Source: Liolophura sinensis (taxonomy: Eukaryota > Mollusca > Polyplacophora > Chitonida > Chitonidae). From it: 64,000 bases of DNA. The translations under genes were made by a program, and so were the position numbers. Of this stretch, positions 1 to 13,900 are shown piece by piece. A model generated the notes under the pieces. It was not told where the DNA came from. It did not search any database and saw only the letters and a list, made by a program, of their open reading frames with translations. Numbering within the stretch: position 1 is the stretch's first letter; each line of letters opens with the position of its first letter. The stretch lies in assembly GCF_032854445.1 (NCBI RefSeq), contig NC_088295.1:8436501-8500500 (forward strand), in the 5' to 3' direction.

Positions 1-1334
1 CTTGCTGATGTACATGTGCCCTGGATGTATGCTGTGTGTGTTCTGTGTGAGTGGGGTTTAATGTCCTAGTCTCAACACACTCCCCACCTGTAAAGGGCTT
101 TTTGGGCTCTTTGTTAACCCTAACGCTTCCTTCATTCATGGGACATCATAACAGTCTAGTTGTGGGAAGTCTATTAAAGGAGAGCAAACGCCTGCTGAAA
201 AGGTTGTAATATATGTAAATAGCACTTACCCCCACTACCCACAACAGTGTAAAGTTGTCACCCTTTCACTGAATGCTTCACACCCACATTTCCTAAATCT
301 CCTTTACAATGTATATAGAAGTAGAGTGCAGTTTGCTTGCTGTTTACCTTGTTTTGATCACAAACAAAGTTTCTGAACTTGTTAAACTCATAGACACAAA
401 TTCAGGTACCGTACAGACTGCTTTTTTTTTTTGGCATTTGGTGTTGTTAATCCATTAATGGTTAGCTGATTGCAACTTTATGGGTCGACTCGGTGAATCA
501 GTGGATGTCAATTGTCAAAAACATTCATTTAAAGGCTGTTTAACAATTCAAACAGATTATATATATTAATTCCCTCTAGTTTGAACATTTTTTTGTGTAG
601 TCAACTGAAACATTTTAGCCTTTCAACTCAAAATTTGAAGCAAAGTCACTAATAGTATTTTGGATAGATAAAGTGCAAGCAATTATTGTTCCATTGAACT
701 TGTGCACATGTGTACGTGTATAAGTTGGCTTTTTTGTGCCTTGGTACAAGAGAGAGTAAATTCTTTTTGTGGCAAAACCAAGAAAATTACATGTAGGGGT
801 TCAAAATGGCTGGCCATGAAAGTAAAATTTTGTTGGCAAGTAAGGATGCACATGGTAAGCAAGAGATTGTGATTCTACCTGGAATAAGCCAGGTTAAAAG
901 ACTACAAAATAGGCAGTCCAGGTACTCTTTCATTTAATAATGAGCATGAGGAGAGAGATGTGGTAAGTGTCAACCAGGTTGGAGGGTACCCTGATAGGGC
1001 AGGTAGGTTGACACAGTGTTGCAGTGAGGCAGCACAATATCAAATAGGTCAGCATTAAGACCAATCTGGTGCCAATGGACACATCATTGTAGGCCTAATC
1101 ATTAACATTAAGTGCCATACCAATAATCAAGGAGTTAAACTTGGTTGTGCTAGACATGGAAATACAGCTCGGCAGCCTACTTTTAAGAGTTCAGGCACCT
1201 TGCAATTCTTGTACCTTGCAAGTGTTACACACCTTTGTAGGGTCTGGGAATGTGGGAAGAAACTGCTCCAGTTACACAAAAGCATGTGAATAAAAGGATT
1301 AAGATCAGCAATCGAAGTTTAGTACATCGCAGAT
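1..1334. other. Non-coding stretch, no gene recognised
   Basis: AT-rich, CpG-poor DNA with scattered short poly-T runs. No open frame here has recognisable domains or splice-consistent neighbours. It could be upstream intron or 5' flank of the RBFOX gene, whose transcription start is not visible in the window. Confidence 0.5.
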
Positions 1335-1670
1335 TTCTGTCATGCTTTGTAGATGTACAAGTATAGGACTCTCCTTGTGCTTTGTACACATACAATTGTG
1401 GGATTCTCATGCTTTGTACACATACAAGTGTAGGACTCTCGCTGTGCTTTGTACACATACAAGTATAGGACTCCCGTTATGCTTTGTTCACATACATGTG
1501 TAGGACTATCCTTGTGCTTTATACATGTGCTAGTGTAGGACTCTCCTTGTGCTTTGTACTGGTACAAATGCAGTTCTCTACTTGTGCTTTGTACATGTAC
1601 AAGTGTAGGACTCTCCTTTTGCTTTGTACATGGACAAGTGTAGGACTCTCCTTGTGCTTTGTACGAGCCC
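1335..1670. repeat. 35-bp minisatellite, about 9 copies
   Basis: The start of the core AGGACTCTCC recurs at about 1365, 1400, 1432, 1467, 1502, 1537 and onward, giving a 35-bp period with one 32-bp unit. Each unit also carries GTGCTTTGTAC followed by a variant of ACATGTACAAG. Units differ by a few substitutions, so the array is not very young. Open frames on both strands across it are by-products of the 35-bp period and encode only Tyr/Ser/Thr-rich repeats. Confidence 0.9.
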
Positions 1671-1751
1671 ATGTCTTAAAAATACTTCATGTGTGTACTT
1701 GTTGAATTGGCAGATTCATACATGGTCGCCTTAGTCTTAGGTTTAGTTGCC

Positions 1752-1847
1752 TTTTTGTCCTTGAAGGCATGATGGGAAACAGTTGGATTGTAAATGTCGT
1801 TTTTGTCCTTGAAGGCATGATGGGAAACAGTTGGATTGTAAATGTCG
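1752..1847. repeat. 48-bp perfect tandem duplication
   Basis: Two adjacent 48-bp copies (1752-1799 and 1800-1847) begin TTTTTGTCCTTGAAGGCATG and end AAATGTCG. I see no difference between them, which suggests a recent event. Confidence 0.9.
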
Positions 1848-2796
1848 TCGGAGTACTGGAAGTTTATCTTGGGAGTACAAGTGTGTCTTATCTGTAGCAC
1901 TTCAGTTCAGGCAGATGCTGAAAGCTGAGAACCCGTCCACCCTCCACATTATTGAAATGTACTTCTGAGCAGGCTGCTCATGCATCTCAAAGTGTAAATC
2001 AGCGTTCATGTTGCATGGCTTAGCTTTAACATCCACAGATGCTATAAATTTCTCGGGTGACCATCAGAGCCATATGTTCCCTTTGGAGAGATCGATTTGA
2101 TGCATTAGTGGGGCTGGGTCTGAGTGATAGAGGATTAAACCAGCTACCTCGTTCCAAATCTGAGCGACCAGTACATTAACATGTAGATTGAGCAGGAGGG
2201 TCCCTCTGTATCCAGCCCTCTTTCTAAGCCTAGGGCCATTACATGTAAAAGGAAGGTGAACACCCAGCAATTAATTAGTGTTTTAAGTTGAGACCCTATT
2301 AATAACACTGGGAATGTTGGGACTGACTTAAGTGTGTTGAGATGTTTTGTAAGTGCTGACATGTCAAGTGCTAGGCTTTACTCCCCTCCTGTAAAAGCCT
2401 CGTTTTTCTCCCCTCCCTAAGGACTTCAGAGGGACTTCTCCATCAGCTCACCACTGTGTAAGCAGAAAAGAATAAATTCCTTTCAAATGCTGAATTTGGT
2501 TCTCTCACCATTGTGATTACATTCTAGTAATGTACTCACATACTATGATATAGATAGCACATACATGTATATCTACATGGTATGGTATTGTGAAACGTTT
2601 TCTCTACAAACAATTCACCGAAATATGTTGCCAGACTTACTTGTCAAGTCAATGCTTTGTTACACCCATAATACTTTCAAACTTGTATTCTGTTTAGTTA
2701 TTTTCTTTACTTTTCACTTGATAATCAAATTGGACAAGTTGGCCAACTGTGATCCTCAGTTTTGATGAAAGTTTCGAGAAAGGAAGCAAGGCTGGT

Positions 2797-2968
2797 TGGC
2801 CCGGTGTCAGACTGGGTGGTTTCGACATGATACTTCAGTGGCAGCAGCAGTTTGGCAGCATGGACTTGCCCTGCCACAAGGAGACAGTATGTGGACATAC
2901 ACCTGATGACTCCTCCTCATCATATGACTGAAAATTCGTATTCATAAGTATGACATAAAACCCCAAGC
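2797..2968 (+). repeat. Dispersed repeat family A, copy 1
   Basis: Shares CATGATACTTCA near its start and a tail of the form CATATGACTGAAAATT...GACATAAAACCCC with copies near 23.7, 25.5, 61.4 and 63.2 kb. It is probably a SINE or the 3' end of a non-autonomous element. The small open frame at 2749-2931 lies inside it and is not a gene. Confidence 0.6.
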
Positions 2969-4429
2969 TTACATACACACACACAGTAAACACAGTGAAA
3001 TGAAATAACATCTATTTTTTGCACCTTGAACCAATATGATTGCAATGAGGAACTGTTGCCTTGTAGGAAATTTCTGAAGATTTCCCAGTAATGTTTGTCT
3101 TGTTTTGCAACCATTGCTTTCTCAATGCTCTAAATAGATATGTCAATGTTGGTAGTGAATAAGAAAGCTTTCAGTTTGCTGTAAAGAAGGTTTGTCAGAT
3201 CTGATGTCAGGTGTTATCACATATTTTCACAGTGTACATGCATCTTATACATGTATATCTCCGAAGTCTTGATGATGGATATATTCAAATACATGAAAAT
3301 ACTTACATGTGCACACAAATACCTTTTGTGCAGACAGATGTGTTCACTTTATGGGGTATTGCAGTACTTTCATGGGTTGACTAGGAACTGTAATCACGTT
3401 GTATGGGTTGTACTGGATGCTACCGATACCAAATAAATTTTTGCGGGATCCTTTGGAAAAATTCTACAGAAAATCCTATTTTGCAGAACTTTAACAGTCC
3501 AGCCTGGTTCTGTGAGGGCAAATTTCCAGTACATGTAGTTGCAGTAGTCTTAGCAGATTTTGACATGTGCGACCAGAGACAACTGAGTTAACTGCAGTTA
3601 TTTTCAGCTGTCAGTTTCGCAGTATTCTGGCAGTGTATGTCTGAGACTTAATTGTGGCTTTCGCAATATTCATGCTTCATGAGGATAGGGGAAAAAAGAA
3701 AGAAGGACATTGAAAAATTAATGTATCCATGAGAAATGCAGTACACATACATGGTAAAGCATGTTAAAAGATGCACAGAGCATACAGATACAGTGAAATG
3801 TATAGTGGATAGTTCTATGTGTGTAAAGTGTATATAATTTACACAAGGTGCTTGTACAGGCACCAGTTCATCCTGAACATGCAGTGTTCCCTCTCAGAAA
3901 CCTGCCCTGTTGTTTAGGCCAGACTCTGTCCATAGGGTTCCTCAGGCATGGTCCACATGGGTCCTGCACAGCTTAGGGGTGGGGACTGTGCATGCTTGTT
4001 GTCAGGATGTCATTGTTTCCTGCTTCTCGCTTATCAGGGGGTCACAGTTGTAAGTCCCAGCGACCTTGGCAGGAAATTCAGGTTACACTGAGTAATTATT
4101 GTCTCAGCTCAACCACAGTGTTTGTGCTATGAGTGACTGGTTGGGTTTATCCAGCAGGTTCCTCAAAACCTGAAATAATACAGCTGACTTATGTCCCAGT
4201 ACGACAGAGGTCTTCTCATGGCCATCTTACCCCACTACTTTGTACTGGAGATATTAGTTTATCTTTTAAAAATTAAACAAAATATTAAATTTTTTCACAA
4301 ACAGCAGTGAATGTTCTTTTGTTTCATAATCCTCTGGTTGGAATAGATTCATTGTCATAATTGTGACTGCACCACTGATGTTGACAGAATCAGACTCGTG
4401 TCAATACTGCATACAAGGGAACGTAGGAA

Positions 4430-4548
4430 GCTCTTGCAGCAACCAGCAGATGGTGGTGGGTTCCCCACGGGCTTTACCTGGTTTCCTCCTACCAAAAAGC
4501 TGGCGGCTTTGTCTAAGTGAAATGTTCTTTAGTACGGCATAAATTATT
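4430..4548 (+). mobile_element. Worn fragment of tRNA-derived SINE (family B)
   Basis: Contains recognisable pieces of the family B body in order: the GGTGGGTT region, CCTGGTTTCCTCCTACCA, a degraded CTGGCGGC, AAGTGAAATGTTCTT and AGTACGGCATAAA. It lacks the tRNA-like head and is much more diverged than the copies beyond 50 kb. Confidence 0.65.
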
Positions 4549-6206
4549 GCTTTTTGAAATCAAGCTTTATTGAGTCTTATTCCCAAGTTTAAATCCCCAC
4601 CTGTTATGGCATTCACAAGCAATCAAATAAAAATAAAATAGAATACATCCTTACCTCATTTAGTCAATAAGATGTTGGTTAATGAAAATTCTTGCAGTCT
4701 GATGGCCGATTGCTCATTGTATATCTCTGTATATGTTTATATAGAGTTAGTTATTAACATACCTGGATTGTCTATTTACCCTTATGCATGTGTGTGTTGC
4801 CAACACAGTACTGAGTTCCATTGATGGAGAGTGACTGTTGTCTCTGGCTTTTTCTGTGGTCTGAGATTGCTTTATATCAGTTTGTGCAGTGCTGTGGGAG
4901 CAGTGTAAATATTTAATTGTGGGTATTGATGCGAGTGTGGCCTGTTGTGTAAGTTTTACTTCTGTGTAACCCAGTGAGATGTAGTGTGAGTGACCAACAA
5001 GTTTGCTAACACAAGCAGATTTCTGCCTACTCTCCCTGCATATGTACGTGTTGATCTCCCCCTGATATGCGGCCATTAGGAGGAATATTGGCAACTTATC
5101 TCCCCTGGGTGGCCAGAAATGACCGATCGGCCAGAGAGAACAGACATGTTAAAAGCTGTCAGCCCCCAAGAGGGTCTTGATTTCTATAAAACATGCTTGT
5201 ATCGGAAACTCCAACTGTTTCAATTATTCATTACAGATAGGGTTGAATACAAGGACTCTATGATGAAACGTGCCTGTGCATTTTCATGCCTCACAAGCAG
5301 AGACAATTTATACGGCATACGTGTACTTTCAGCTCCAAGTGCTTCACGGCAGACTGCGCCTAAATGCAAATATGGCAATCCTCTTCTTTTTCCTTACTCA
5401 TTGCCAACAAAAGTCCAAATAAACAAAACACACGTATGCCACTCAATCTAAAATATGATTAAAACAGTCAATGAATGAAATACTCTTGGACATGGTGACT
5501 TTCAGTACAAGAAATCAAATGATCCTCCTCGATCTTTGCGGGTCATCCAGTTACACGTGACTCAAGGAGAATTTAATCAAACTGATATACAATTTCATTT
5601 TCATCTAAATGTATAGCTGCTAGTAAAAGCCATATTTTTAGATGATTATTTCTAGATGATTACTGGTCGTAACTGCAAAGTTAAATGTTGATAGATCACA
5701 GGCCAGTCTGACCACAGCTTTTTAAACTCAGCTGGCCCATCAAAATCGCAGTAGCCTTTGACCAGCAGACTAGTGTTAATTTCTAGCCCCAATGTACTTG
5801 TTTGATGTTCATTGTTATGAATGAGCAGTGGCAGTTGTAATTCTGCTGATGTTGTATCCAAGCCATCCCGGTACTGGACAAAGCCTCACGGCTTTACTGT
5901 TGTCAAATGTCAATAGGGAATATCCTGTTTATAACAGTACCAACAACAATTTCCTCATGAAGCACTCTGGGCCTGGGTAACCTCTTTTGTTGTCAGCTTG
6001 TCATCTGCCAGCATTGTGCACCACGGTGCAGGTTCATGCATCGCCGACACATCAATTATAAATTGGTAAAGGTTGTTAGATGAACAAAGATTGTCTATGC
6101 TTACTGTATGTGTATCTAAGGTACACTTTATGATGTACATGTACAATATGTGTGTCATGACTTACAACGTACATGGAAATCAGTGGAAGTAATCACTCTC
6201 ATCATT

Positions 6207-6250
<44 letters not shown>
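6207..6250. repeat. (TG)n(TA)n microsatellite
   Basis: A TG run passes directly into an uninterrupted TA run of about 30 bp. Confidence 0.95.
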
Positions 6251-6252
<2 letters not shown>

Positions 6253-6645
6253 TGCATTTCCATATTTACAGCATTTTAAAATGACATTAAACCATGATCA
6301 ATCAGTCTGTGAATCAGTCAAGGAATTGTTCTGGTGTACATGCAACATGATTTTGTGGCATTGGTTGCCCGATGATGACCAGACCATAGCATGTTGTAAA
6401 CGGCATGTGCCTCATTAAAGGGAGACTACTCTATCTGGATAAGTGAAGATGGAGTGTGGCATCTTTTCTCATATGATCTGTACTGGTAACTGTATGCATG
6501 TAGATTGCATGCATCCATCTCACTATAGAAAACAAATAATTTTTAGAAAAAATTGAAATTGTTTACAGAAATATGGATGACTTGTTTACAAAAAATATGG
6601 AGGACTTGTTTTATGTATGCATATGTGCTTGTAAACTTGCTCTTG

Positions 6646-6782
6646 TAACTTACTTACTTACTTACTTGATTGGTGTTTTACGCCTTACTCACAGATATTT
6701 CACTTATACGACGGCGGCCAGCATTATGATGGGAGGAAACCAGGCAGAGCCCAGGGGAAAACCACGCCCGTCTGCAGGTTAT
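6646..6782 (-). mobile_element. Truncated family B SINE
   Basis: In minus orientation. It starts with an ACTT-type tail, then TTGATTGGTGTTTTACGCC, ATTTCACTTATACGACGGCG and GGCCAGCATTATGATGGGAG, and ends after CTGCAGGTT. The tRNA-derived head is missing (5' truncated). Confidence 0.85.
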
Positions 6783-9700
6783 GTGCTTGTTGTACAATCG
6801 CACCACGGAAGTAGTTGGGAAGGTGGAGAGGGGCATTGTTTGACAACTCCTTATTCTACCCAGACAATAGTTCGAAGAAAGTGATGCCATAATTTACCTG
6901 AAATAGATAACAAAATGCCAAAGGAATCTCTGATTACTTTCTTTTTTTTCTCTCATGGCAAACTGATTCGACTGTTAGCTGGAGATTTGTGGCAGATTGA
7001 TTGTTTTGCCATAGTGGGATGTATAGTTGGATAAAGGTGTGGCTAGACTGTGCACAGGTAATGGTATATTACCTGCAGTGAGGGGAGATGAAGGTCAGTA
7101 TCAGTCATTTACCATCAGGCCTTCTGGTGAGGGATCACTAATACCCCCTGCCGAGGAGAACACCAGGAGCATAGGGCTGAGGTAAGGTTGTAAACTTGTC
7201 ACAAATCCTTTTTCCCCTTAGGTAAACATTGGCTAGGCTTGGCATGCACAAATATAGAAACTCTGTGTTGGAGGCTGCCAAGTAGAGGGCTATTTTCTGT
7301 GTCACGTCTCTGTCAATATCTGGCTTATGTGACACTGAATCTGCAGCCCTGAGTCAGGTCTGAGGAATGACCCTTCTTCCCAGCTGCTGGCAGGGTCTGT
7401 GTGCTGGAATTCTCTTGGTGCAGTGGGTCTGCATGCAATAGGCTGGGTTGTCATTCAGTGTAAGACAGGTGACAAGTGAGGCCATATATAAGAGGAATTT
7501 CGCTAAATGAGGAGCCCACTGAACTGACAAGGTGCTGAGGTGTTTTCAGAATGCATAAAGAGAAGCATACAGTTTATTGTATTGGTTAACTTCTCTGTGT
7601 TGAGGGTGTAGTTGTGAGGAGGAGTGTGGGTTATAGCTGGCCAAAGTTGTGGGGACTCTACCTGTGCCAGAGCAGTTATGTGTGTGATAGACCCCAGGTA
7701 ACCTCTCACCCATCAGCCACATCAGTGGGGATATACCTGTACCTGACAGTGAGAGGGATCTTTAAGCCACATACCTATTGGATTAATACCTGGAGTGCAC
7801 TGACCATCTGTCACAGTGTGAAGACTTGAGGACAGAAGGGCTTAACCTTGACACAGAGGTAAGAAGGCATTTAATGTGGTCTGATGTTAACCTGGTGAGA
7901 ACCAGCAATTGTTCACAGTTCACAGATCACAATAGAGAGGAGATCACAACATATACCCCAGCTGTCACAGTTACACAGCTACATGTACATGTAGACACAG
8001 GTAAATGTGATTTGTCATCTGATTGTGTACTACAGGGATTGTTTTTTATGGATTTGTTAGATTTGTTTTATCCTATCTGGAAAACTCATTGGTTCATTTT
8101 AGAATAGAGAAGATGTCTGTGCAATCATTTCAAAAGAGATCCTGGAATTCTGTGGAAAAAGGATTTTTTTTTTTGCTTAAATACAAAAGACTTGGTTTTA
8201 TGCTGGCTCACTTGCCTGTATTTTGAGTCTGAAGCATGAACAAGAAAGAGGGTTTGTTTTACCCATTGGGACTGATTTTTCATTTTAATTCAGGTACATG
8301 TATGCATATGTCAGGTAGAACTCTGACCCAATCCACAGAATGAAACGAAAAGTACATGTCATTGATATACATGATACAGTGTGTTAATGTCTGTACCCAT
8401 GTGTTGTATTTCAGGAAATTAGATACACACCCAAATACTTCCTAACTGACTATCAGTTTTTTTTTTATCTGGGGAGGGGTACTAACCATATATTTAGAAA
8501 TGAAAGAATAATGTGCACCTTGGTTTTGCACACCCTTTTCTATCTTATTTAGTAATACCCTGCTTCATGTAGTAAGGGCTGACTGTTGTGACCCAGAAAT
8601 CAGCAGGAGGGGCGTTGTGAGTTGTAACAGTGGCTTTGCCATTGCTACAGATAGATGGATTATGTGATTACATGGATTCTGGGTTAGTTGTGGGACTAAA
8701 TGCAGGCAGGTCAGAAGCAATTTAAAAGTGGTACCCTCATCAGTCGACTCTCCCAGCGCAAAAAAATCGTTTTACAGGGTGTTTATTCTTCACATGGAAC
8801 CATTGTAGTTTTATGTGCTTAACAGTCCATAGTGCACACGTGTGTGTGTGTAGGAGGCTTCATTTTGTTGGCCTTCACTTAAATTGTTTAGACTTTACTT
8901 CTGATTTATTTTATTGTTTTTTTTATTTTTTTTGATGAAAAGTGGTACGGCCATGACTCCACTGGCCATACTGCTTCCAACGCCACTGAAATGCCCTGTA
9001 CACTCTGTTGAGGACTGCAGCTGTGAGTGACTGTGCCAAGTACTGATATTATGCGTAGTAGCTGGTAATCAATCTCTTCAAAAATGTGCAGTGAATGAGC
9101 CATGAATATGAGCTATTACAAACATTACATAACTTGACCTAAAATGACCTACAATTTCACCCTTCTGAAAAAATGTGTTCTGATACCTTGTAGGGAAAAA
9201 CAAATTCTCTGATTTCTGTTTATTATTTTTATGTAATAAGTTGGTAGAACTAGCGATAATTGCTATCCACCTTAGATAATGGCCATAAAATAAATTACCC
9301 AAAAGTCTATAATTTCATGAAATTTTCAGCGACTTATCACCTTGATGTATTAAAGTGGAAGATTACATAAAATTACTGTACATGTATTTCAGCCAAAGTT
9401 TCTCTTTGTTGTATCATACATGTTATAGCATAGAATACTGATAATTGGCCAAATTGCCAGGGCCATTTAAGGGTAAGAAGCATATATGTTGAAATTCTGA
9501 AGTGTCATTTTTTATTCATCTAAATTGAAAATAAAATGCACGTTTACTGACATAGAGATAACAACAACAACATAATCTTCCATGAAACGTGTGAACACTT
9601 ACCTGGTCCATTTTCTGCCAACATGTTTGCATGCTTTTTATTGTTATGACTGACCTACGGCACCTTATCATGGGCAAAAAAAATTGCAACCTGTCAAAGG

Positions 9701-10933
9701 CGTACATTTGTTTTTAAGACGGGCTAAAGTCTGCCACCTTCTGAAGTTCCATCCGGGAAACAGCCAGTTAAACAGTCTTAGAATTGTATTTATTGGAGTG
9801 GCTTCTACCTTACTTGTAGATCAATGAATGCATAATTTGTGGGCCACGGGAGAGAGCCTAGCTTTTGTCAGTTTTGTAGTTCATGTACATCTAGATCCAT
9901 GTGTCTGTTAAGGAAGTTCAGATTCCAGAGAAAGTATGTGAATATCTGCTAGGCTACAGATGGGCAGAGTGCCTCTGTGTTAGCAGATTTGTCTGTCCTG
10001 AGTTAACCTCACACCCCTACCCCTCATCCCCTGACCTTTACCTCAGCTCCTGTGCAAATAGGCTGTGTCCCTGACTTGCCTTCTATTAGCTGATTGAGTC
10101 GATGACTCCTCCAGGATGTGAATATGTGTGTATTGTACATGTAGGTAATGCTGGTTGTTTGCCAGTGTATGAACCTGTACACTGTTACATGGACCTGTGG
10201 GATATGAACTCCAGTGTGTAATCTTCTAGAACACAAAGCTTTTCAGTACGGTACACCAACCCATATGTGTGGGATGTGTACATATGGGTTGGACAGGAAT
10301 AAATGTCAGACTGACTTCACATGGCAGAAGTATATGCTTTAATGATAAACTTTGTATCAGAAAGCTGTTCTTTGGGGATGTCCTGTAAATTGTAATTTGT
10401 ATAGAATATGAAGTTTGACTCAACTAAGATATCCTGCATATTTACACGTGTTTGTTAGGATGCTATTGCTCAGGGGGCACAACTCCATGGTGGTTTGTTT
10501 AAGAATGACAGGAGTTGTCTGCTCAGTGTTATCACGAAACAACTGAATCTATATACATGTATGAACAAATACACTGATGTTAGAAAAAGAAATTGCAGTA
10601 TTTTTTACATGAACATGTAGTTAACGCAGAACACTTACCAGATGAAAATTTTAAACGTGTTTATGATTTTGTATATAGTATATCACATGAATTGCTTCTC
10701 AAGTTGATCATATTTGAACACAGTTCCCATTTCCACAGGCAATATTATGTATGTAATACATATATGTGTATATTCTGACTCAAACTGAGTGTATATGTAC
10801 CAGAAACTAACATGTAGATTTACAGGAGTAACGGCTGTCAAAATATGAATGGGAGTGTACACCCAGTAACCCAAACCAAACCACATGTACAGTAGTTTTA
10901 TGTAAAAAGCCCTCTCTAACAGAAGGTAAGAAG

Positions 10934-10998
10934 ATCTGTCAGCAACCTGCGGATGGCCATGGTTATCCCCTGGGAAAACAAATAAGTAAATAAATCAA
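10934..10998 (+). mobile_element. Short family B SINE fragment
   Basis: Has CTGTCAGCAACCTGCGGATG and then jumps to an AAATAAGTAAATAAAT tail. The middle of the element has been deleted. Confidence 0.6.
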
Positions 10999-13900
10999 GC
11001 AGTTATATTTAATCTGGCTTCTGTTACATGTAGCTGCTGGGCGTCCATCAGATGTCCAAAAAAACTCCACGTGGGATACAAACAAGATGTAATCATGACG
11101 GTGCATACGGTAGATGTAATTTCATGTTATCATTTTTCAAATAAAAAAATTTAGAGACGACCAATGGTCAAACTCTAGAAAAAACATTTTTTAGGCTGGC
11201 ATGCCACAAGTACATGTATTTGTGCATACATGAGACAGTGTTCTTCTTTACATTACATCATTGGTAAAAAAAAAGATGTGAAGGTTTGTACTGTTTTTTA
11301 TTTTGTTTTTTGTTCTTTTCTTTAGCAAAATTTAAGGAGTATTTTGCTTGATCTACGTATCGGCTTGGAGCATTCTGAACCATTACCAACAGTTACCTGA
11401 AATCGACCAGTGATAGCTTAAATGTAGCTATAGGCCTGACATCAGATCAAAGATAATCATTCTGAGAAAAAAGAAATGAGAATGATCAAGTCAATATCCC
11501 TGTAACTTTTTACATTGTACTCTGCCATGTAGCTCAGCCTGCTTCATAGTCTTTGATCGGGATCGTGTCAATTGTAGCCAGCAAGGTTTCTCCACAGTGT
11601 CTACTGAACATATACATTTCTGTGACATCTGCATGTTGTTTTATTTGCGGTACATGTCACATATTTTGCGAATTACGAGGGCTAGCTAGCTCTTATCGAC
11701 ATGGCATCTTCCTTGGCAAAAGGGAGAAGTTTTTTCCTTGTGAATAGATTGCCTGTGATGTGATGTTCTGTCTGAGTCAGAGGATTCATGTCGCCACGTC
11801 CTGCTATCATGGTAGAGAGTAGGAATAGATACACATACAGAAACTCCGGCCATCTTCTGCTAGAGTTTGGATCAATAATGTAGAGCTTGTGGATTAAGAC
11901 TTGCCAAAGTTATCCCGGAGCCGAAGCAGGGATGAAGTACGTCCCTTCAGCTTCACTAAGTAGCTCCTTTGTGCAGGATAATACGAGTCGGATTCAGACA
12001 ACAGCCTTTTACATAGGACTCTGATGATGGTCCATGGGGATCAGTTCTGACTTAATGATGACCGTAGACGCATGAATGAATTCTGTAGTTTTTGAGATGC
12101 AAACAACATAACTTGTTCCCATGTGAAGAATTGTCCATATGTATAGAACTGCATATCTGTGGTGTACATGAAAGTATAAATACAACTCTTCCATTAATAC
12201 ATGGTTAAGCCAGTATATTATAAATGCCAGTGCAAAACACATTTGACATTTCTGCCAGTTCATTTCCTGTTCTTTTCTTTTTTGCATTTTCATATCCGTT
12301 TTTGGTTAACGTCACCAGTTTTGGCAATTAAAAAATTAAATTTTGTCTGTCCAGAAGACTGGTAGACTGATCCCTGAGACTTTATGAAAAAAATACATGT
12401 TTACATGTACATGTATGTATGCAAGCATTTCAACTGTAATTTCATGTAGGTGTATTTGCCATGATTTTGTTGTAGCTGCTGTATTTGGATACAGCCAGAA
12501 AATAAGTTCTAAGAAACAGAAGCTAACAAAATGCTCACAGCTCTACATATTGTTTTCATTGTTTATTTTATCAAGCCATGAATATTTATTGAAAAAGTAA
12601 ACATTCATCTACATGTGGGTCTATCAACGATGTTTGGACAAAAACACATAGTAGCTGTGCAATAATTATTTTTTACGTAAAATGGTTTGCCGGTCTATAA
12701 TTAAATAATGAGAGATAATTCCATTGAGATATGTATATGTACACAGAATATTTATTTCATTTGTAAGACATATATACACGTGTAGACATGTATTTCTTGA
12801 ACTTACTCACATAGTAGACTTTACATACATTTAACAGCCTGTTCACATTTCCAGCATGAGCATTGTGGATGAACACCTGGCATTGATGTCAATTTCTGCC
12901 TTGTCAATCATTGGCCAAGTGTCGTCTGCTCCTTTCAGTTTGCATATTCAGTATTATAGCATTATATTGAGATTGGACATGATTATTAATTACAAATGTA
13001 CCCAGTTTTTGAAATTGGTCAGCAAGTTTTCAGAGAAGATTGGAATGTGTGGGATCATTTCAAGACATGGGTATGTTTTGCAACATGTAAATACTTGAAT
13101 GGTTATTTAAATAATAATTTAAGTGTTAATGTCACTTTCATCTCCTCCCACAGAACTATGATTAAGTACAACTTTTGCAGCTTTTGGGTTCCATCACAAA
13201 AGCCTTGTCTCGTTAAGTTTTTTTCCAAAATTAGTGTTGACTTGTAATTTGCTAAAGGCGATTATTACATATTTCCAAAATAAAGTGTTCAACCATTTTT
13301 AAGGTTAGGGAAAACTGGTACTCCTAAAATAAAGCAAGTTTGATCCCAAGTGTTCCTTTCAGGTCACTCGAATGCAGGAGATCAGTTACAAAACATTATT
13401 AGTATCATTAGTAATCTTAAGAAACGTTTTAAGTTAATCAAAGAGTTAATTAAATTATTTGGTATCAAATTTATTTTGTCAGTAAGTTGCATGTTTTGTA
13501 CCAAGTTCACAGGGGATCATGTTCTTAATTTTAAAACGCAAACTGACACTTCCATCTTTCATCTTCTTGTACATTTTCTTCTTGAGAAAAGTCCTGTTCA
13601 GTGTGATATGATGGTGTGATGTAATTCCTGAGTACAATGTAAAACACAAATCTAATAAAAAAGATGATACAGTGTGTAAATCATTACTTCATAACATTCA
13701 ACAACAGCATCAGCACCTGCTACCATTTGAATATGGCTTCCATTTTGGCGTACTTGGTGTGATGCATAAAAGTGTTCACCATGTTGCCCTTATGTTTTGG
13801 GGTGGAAGATAACAGAATCTCCCTTACAGTTGTTTTCGCTGTGTTGCAAATTGCTGATAACATGTCAGATTCATGCAATTTCTATGAAAAAAATATGAGA

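Noticed and set aside
1340-1705. Tyr/Ser/Thr-rich open frames on both strands
   Set aside because: Produced by the 35-bp array; no domain or splice support.
2749-2931. 60-aa open frame with a DDSSSSYD end
   Set aside because: Falls inside dispersed repeat family A.
5119-5451. 110-aa plus-strand open frame
   Set aside because: No recognisable domain. The flanking ACTTATCTCCCCTG resembles the common AAGGGAGATAACT-type motif of dispersed repeats (also near 42850), so it is probably repeat sequence.
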